Origin: Microbacterium sp. RU1D
Lineage (GTDB): Bacteria; Actinomycetota; Actinomycetes; Actinomycetales; Microbacteriaceae
Reading direction: 5' to 3'
Assembly (NCBI RefSeq): GCF_900156435.1
Contig: NZ_FTPQ01000002.1
Location: 558,001 to 622,000, forward strand
Length of the DNA stretch: 64,000 bases
Both the position numbers and the translations under genes were made by a program. Of this stretch, positions 61,346 to 64,000 are shown piece after piece. The notes below the pieces were generated by a model, which did not search any database, was not told the DNA's origin, and saw nothing but the letters and a program-made list of their open reading frames with translations. Positions within the stretch are counted from its first letter, which is position 1. The number at the start of each line of letters is the position of its first letter.

Positions 61346-61412
61346 CGATAAACGCCGTTCCTGTCGAGACTCTCGCCCTCGCCGCGTGTCTCGACATGCA
61401 CGGCGTTTTTCG
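61346..61412 (+). repeat. Hairpin repeat A, copy 1 (with T-run, likely dapD terminator)
   Basis: CGATAAACGCCG (61346-61357) begins an arm continuing through TGTCGAGAC. It pairs with GTGTCTCGACA...CGGCGTTTTT (to 61410) and ends in five T residues. It lies 17 bp after dapD. The arms are complementary except for a few central bases. Confidence 0.75.
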
Positions 61413-61512
61413 CGCCCCGCAGCCGGGCGCCCCGCACCCGGGCGCCCCGCACCCGGCTCCGCGCGCCGCGCGCCGCGCCGCGCGGTCGCAGGTCACGGCC
61501 CCTCCCCCGCAC

Positions 61513-61579
61513 CGATAAACGCCGTCCATGTCGAGACACGGCGCATCACCGCGTGTCTCGGCACAGACGGCGTTTATCG
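61513..61579. repeat. Hairpin repeat A, copy 2
   Basis: The same design as copy 1: CGATAAACGCCGTC...TGTCGAGACACGG pairs with CCGCGTGTCTCGGC...GACGGCGTTTATCG. The flanking CCCCCGCACCGATAAACGCC is shared by both copies. Here the closing arm keeps TTATCG instead of the T-run. Between the copies (61413-61500) lies a short G/C repeat, GGGCGCCCCGCACCC, and nothing that looks coding. Confidence 0.75.
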
Positions 61580-61622
61580 CGGGTCCGCACGCCACCGCGC
61601 GCACTGTCCCCCACACAGCGCA

Positions 61623-61654
61623 ACGCCCCGCCCCTCGCGAGAGGGACGGGGCGT
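61623..61654 (-). terminator. Terminator hairpin of citrate synthase
   Basis: ACGCCCCGCCCCTC (61623-61636) pairs with GAGGGACGGGGCGT (61641-61654) with one mismatch around a GCGA loop, 18 bp after the minus-strand stop. Confidence 0.75.
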
Positions 61655-61671
61655 CGCGCGTGGTGCCGGAG

Positions 61672-62967
<1,296 letters not shown>

Positions 62968-63234
62968 CGCGCCTCCTTGCGATTTCTGGTCGCCCATGTG
63001 GTCGATCGCGGGAGCTGCGGCACCCGCGGTCTTCTCGACCGATGGATGCCACGGGTATGGCATCCGGGTCGGCACGCGCGCGAAGGATGCCCCGAACGCT
63101 GTGCCTCTACAGCCTAGTAGGCACGCCGTCGTACAGATGACACCGCCAAAGGATGCCCCCATCGAATGGAGGGATCCTCCTGATCAGCGCGCCGGATGGG
63201 CGGCGATGCCCCTCGACGGCCCGGGGGTCGCTCT

Positions 63235-63340
63235 GCGAGCGGGCGCGCCTTCGCGGGCGGCAGGCGCAGCGGACGGGCGCCTTCGCGGGCCGTCGGCTCA
63301 GCGGACGCGCGCCGCCGCGGGCGGGCGCAGCGGACGAGCG
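63235..63340. repeat. Degenerate tandem repeat (about 28-34 bp) downstream of dapC
   Basis: Units of the form GGC(G/T)CAGCGGACG-GCGCC-CGCGGGC begin near 63235, 63263, 63295 and 63322. The start of the dapC 3' end (GACTCAACGGGCGAGGCGCT from 63340) resembles them. The rest of the 375-bp gap 62968-63342 is the citrate synthase leader; no gene is seen. Confidence 0.6.
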
Positions 63341-63342
63341 AC

Positions 63343-64000
63343 TCAACGGGCGAGGCGCTCCGCGGCTGCGGCGATGCGCTCGTCGGTCGCCGTCAGCGAG
63401 AAGCGGATGTGATTCGGGAAGTGCGCGCCGTAGAAGTGCCCGGGACCCACGAGGATGCCGAGCTCGGCCAGACGCCCCACGCTCTCCCAGGCGTCGCGAC
63501 CCTCCGTCGCCCAGAGGTACAGCCCGCCCTCGCTGTGATCGATCGTGAAACCGGCGGCCTCGACCGCGGGCTTGAGCGCCGCGCGTCGTCGGGCGTACAG
63601 CGCGCGCTGCGCCTCGACGTGCGCGTCGTCGCCGAGGGCGACGGTCATGGCGCGCTGCACGGGAGCGGGCGGCATGAGACCGAGGTGCTTGCGGCCGGTC
63701 AGCAGGCGCGCGACGAGGGCCGGATCGCCGGCGAGGAACGCCGCCCGATACCCCGCGAGGTTCGACTGCTTGCTGAGCGAGTACACCGACAGCACGTCGG
63801 AGAGGTCGTCACCCACGACGGCGGGATCGAGAACGCTCGGCACGGGCCGGCTGTTCCACGGCGCGTCCCAGCCGAGCTCGGCGTAGCACTCGTCGGAGGC
63901 GAGGACGGCTCCGAGCTCGCGCGCCCGGTCGACGGCATCCCGCAGCTCGGCGGTGGTGAGCACGCGACCGTCGGGGTTGCCCGGCGAGTTGATCCAGATC
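63343..64000 (-). CDS. dapC: Succinyldiaminopimelate transaminase, C-terminal part (start outside window)
   Basis: The 218 residues present are fold-type I aminotransferase. IWINSPGNPDGR at the window edge is the N-P-(G)-N-P-x-G loop, and ASDECYAELGW has the PLP Asp. SVYSLSKQSNLAGYRAAFLAGD has the Schiff-base Lys with the S-K-x-S-N-x-x-G-Y-R-x-x-F motif characteristic of actinobacterial DapC. NHIRFSLTATDERI has the C-terminal carboxylate-binding Arg. It gives N-succinyl-LL-diaminopimelate, the DapE substrate. The start lies beyond 64000. Confidence 0.88.
   Translation of the reverse strand, partial: IWINSPGNPDGRVLTTAELRDAVDRARELGAVLASDECYAELGWDAPWNSRPVPSVLDPAVVGDDLSDVLSVYSLSKQSNLAGYRAAFLAGDPALVARLLTGRKHLGLMPPAPVQRAMTVALGDDAHVEAQRALYARRRAALKPAVEAAGFTIDHSEGGLYLWATEGRDAWESVGRLAELGILVGPGHFYGAHFPNHIRFSLTATDERIAAAAERLAR

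Overview
The window is high-G+C actinobacterial chromosome, most consistent with the genus Microbacterium (Microbacteriaceae). The evidence is the strong G/C third-position bias, frequent GTG/TTG starts, many start codons placed 6-7 nt after a TANNNT box with no Shine-Dalgarno, a complete C50 carotenoid operon, AdnAB, and long stretches whose gene order I recognise from Mycobacterium tuberculosis (the Rv3193c-Rv3211 and Rv1201c-Rv1234 regions). I see no prophage, insertion sequence, CRISPR array or rRNA operon. Nearly every base lies in or beside housekeeping or envelope genes.

Layout. (i) 1-11 kb: a cell-wall glycopolymer and envelope region. It has a low-complexity Ala/Thr/Lys/Pro protein cut by the window edge, a LicC-like nucleotidyltransferase, a maltokinase, three CDP-glycerol glycerophosphotransferase-type genes, a family 2 glycosyltransferase, a MarR regulator and two small Microbacteriaceae proteins. 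(ii) 11-19 kb: HtrA-type protease, PLP aminotransferase, SnoaL-like protein, carbon-nitrogen hydrolase with a DUF6328 membrane protein, initiator tRNA-Met with its own promoter and terminator, a small membrane protein, a cupin, and an SMP-30 plus SUMF1-like pair. (iii) 18.8-24.9 kb: a divergent MarR repressor and the translationally coupled operon idi-crtE-crtB-crtI-crtYe-crtYf-crtEb. This takes IPP/DMAPP through GGPP, phytoene and lycopene to C50 carotenoids of the decaprenoxanthin type. (iv) 25-46 kb: UPF0182, YlbL-type PDZ/Lon protease, DUF2342 metalloprotease, an Rv3196-type TOMM-leader-binding-like protein, UvrD2, NudC, a phosphotransferase-fold protein without its catalytic motif, AdnB-AdnA, DUF3107, a ferritin-like protein and an RhlE-type DEAD-box helicase. 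(v) 46-57 kb: PHP phosphoesterase, endo/exonuclease/phosphatase-family membrane protein, aminopeptidase P, gamma-glutamyltransferase, alpha/beta hydrolase, general-stress membrane protein, PRC-barrel/MgtE_N/CBS protein, DUF1003, Mrp and TatB. (vi) 57-64 kb: O-methyltransferase, DUF3117, a polytopic glycosyltransferase, dapE and dapD back to back, citrate synthase and a partial dapC. DapD, DapC and DapE are consecutive steps of the succinylase branch of lysine/diaminopimelate synthesis, which feeds peptidoglycan.

The least explained structure lies outside the genes. The 7-mer GGATGCC/GGCATCC is scattered everywhere on both strands, far more often than composition predicts, and often in codons the genes otherwise avoid. 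Several intergenic regions hold hairpin-forming repeats (24979-25190, 61346-61579, and a 25-bp palindromic family at 9638, 18772 and 56379-56491). At three loci the downstream DNA looks like tandem copies of the 3' end of the neighbouring gene (43.6, 51.5 and 63.2 kb). A perfect 16-bp stem covers the GTG start codon of the CDP-glycerol transferase gene at 10911. No clearly novel multi-gene system is evident; the best candidates for undescribed biology are the repeat and word signals and the conserved but poorly understood metalloprotease/Rv3196-type pair.
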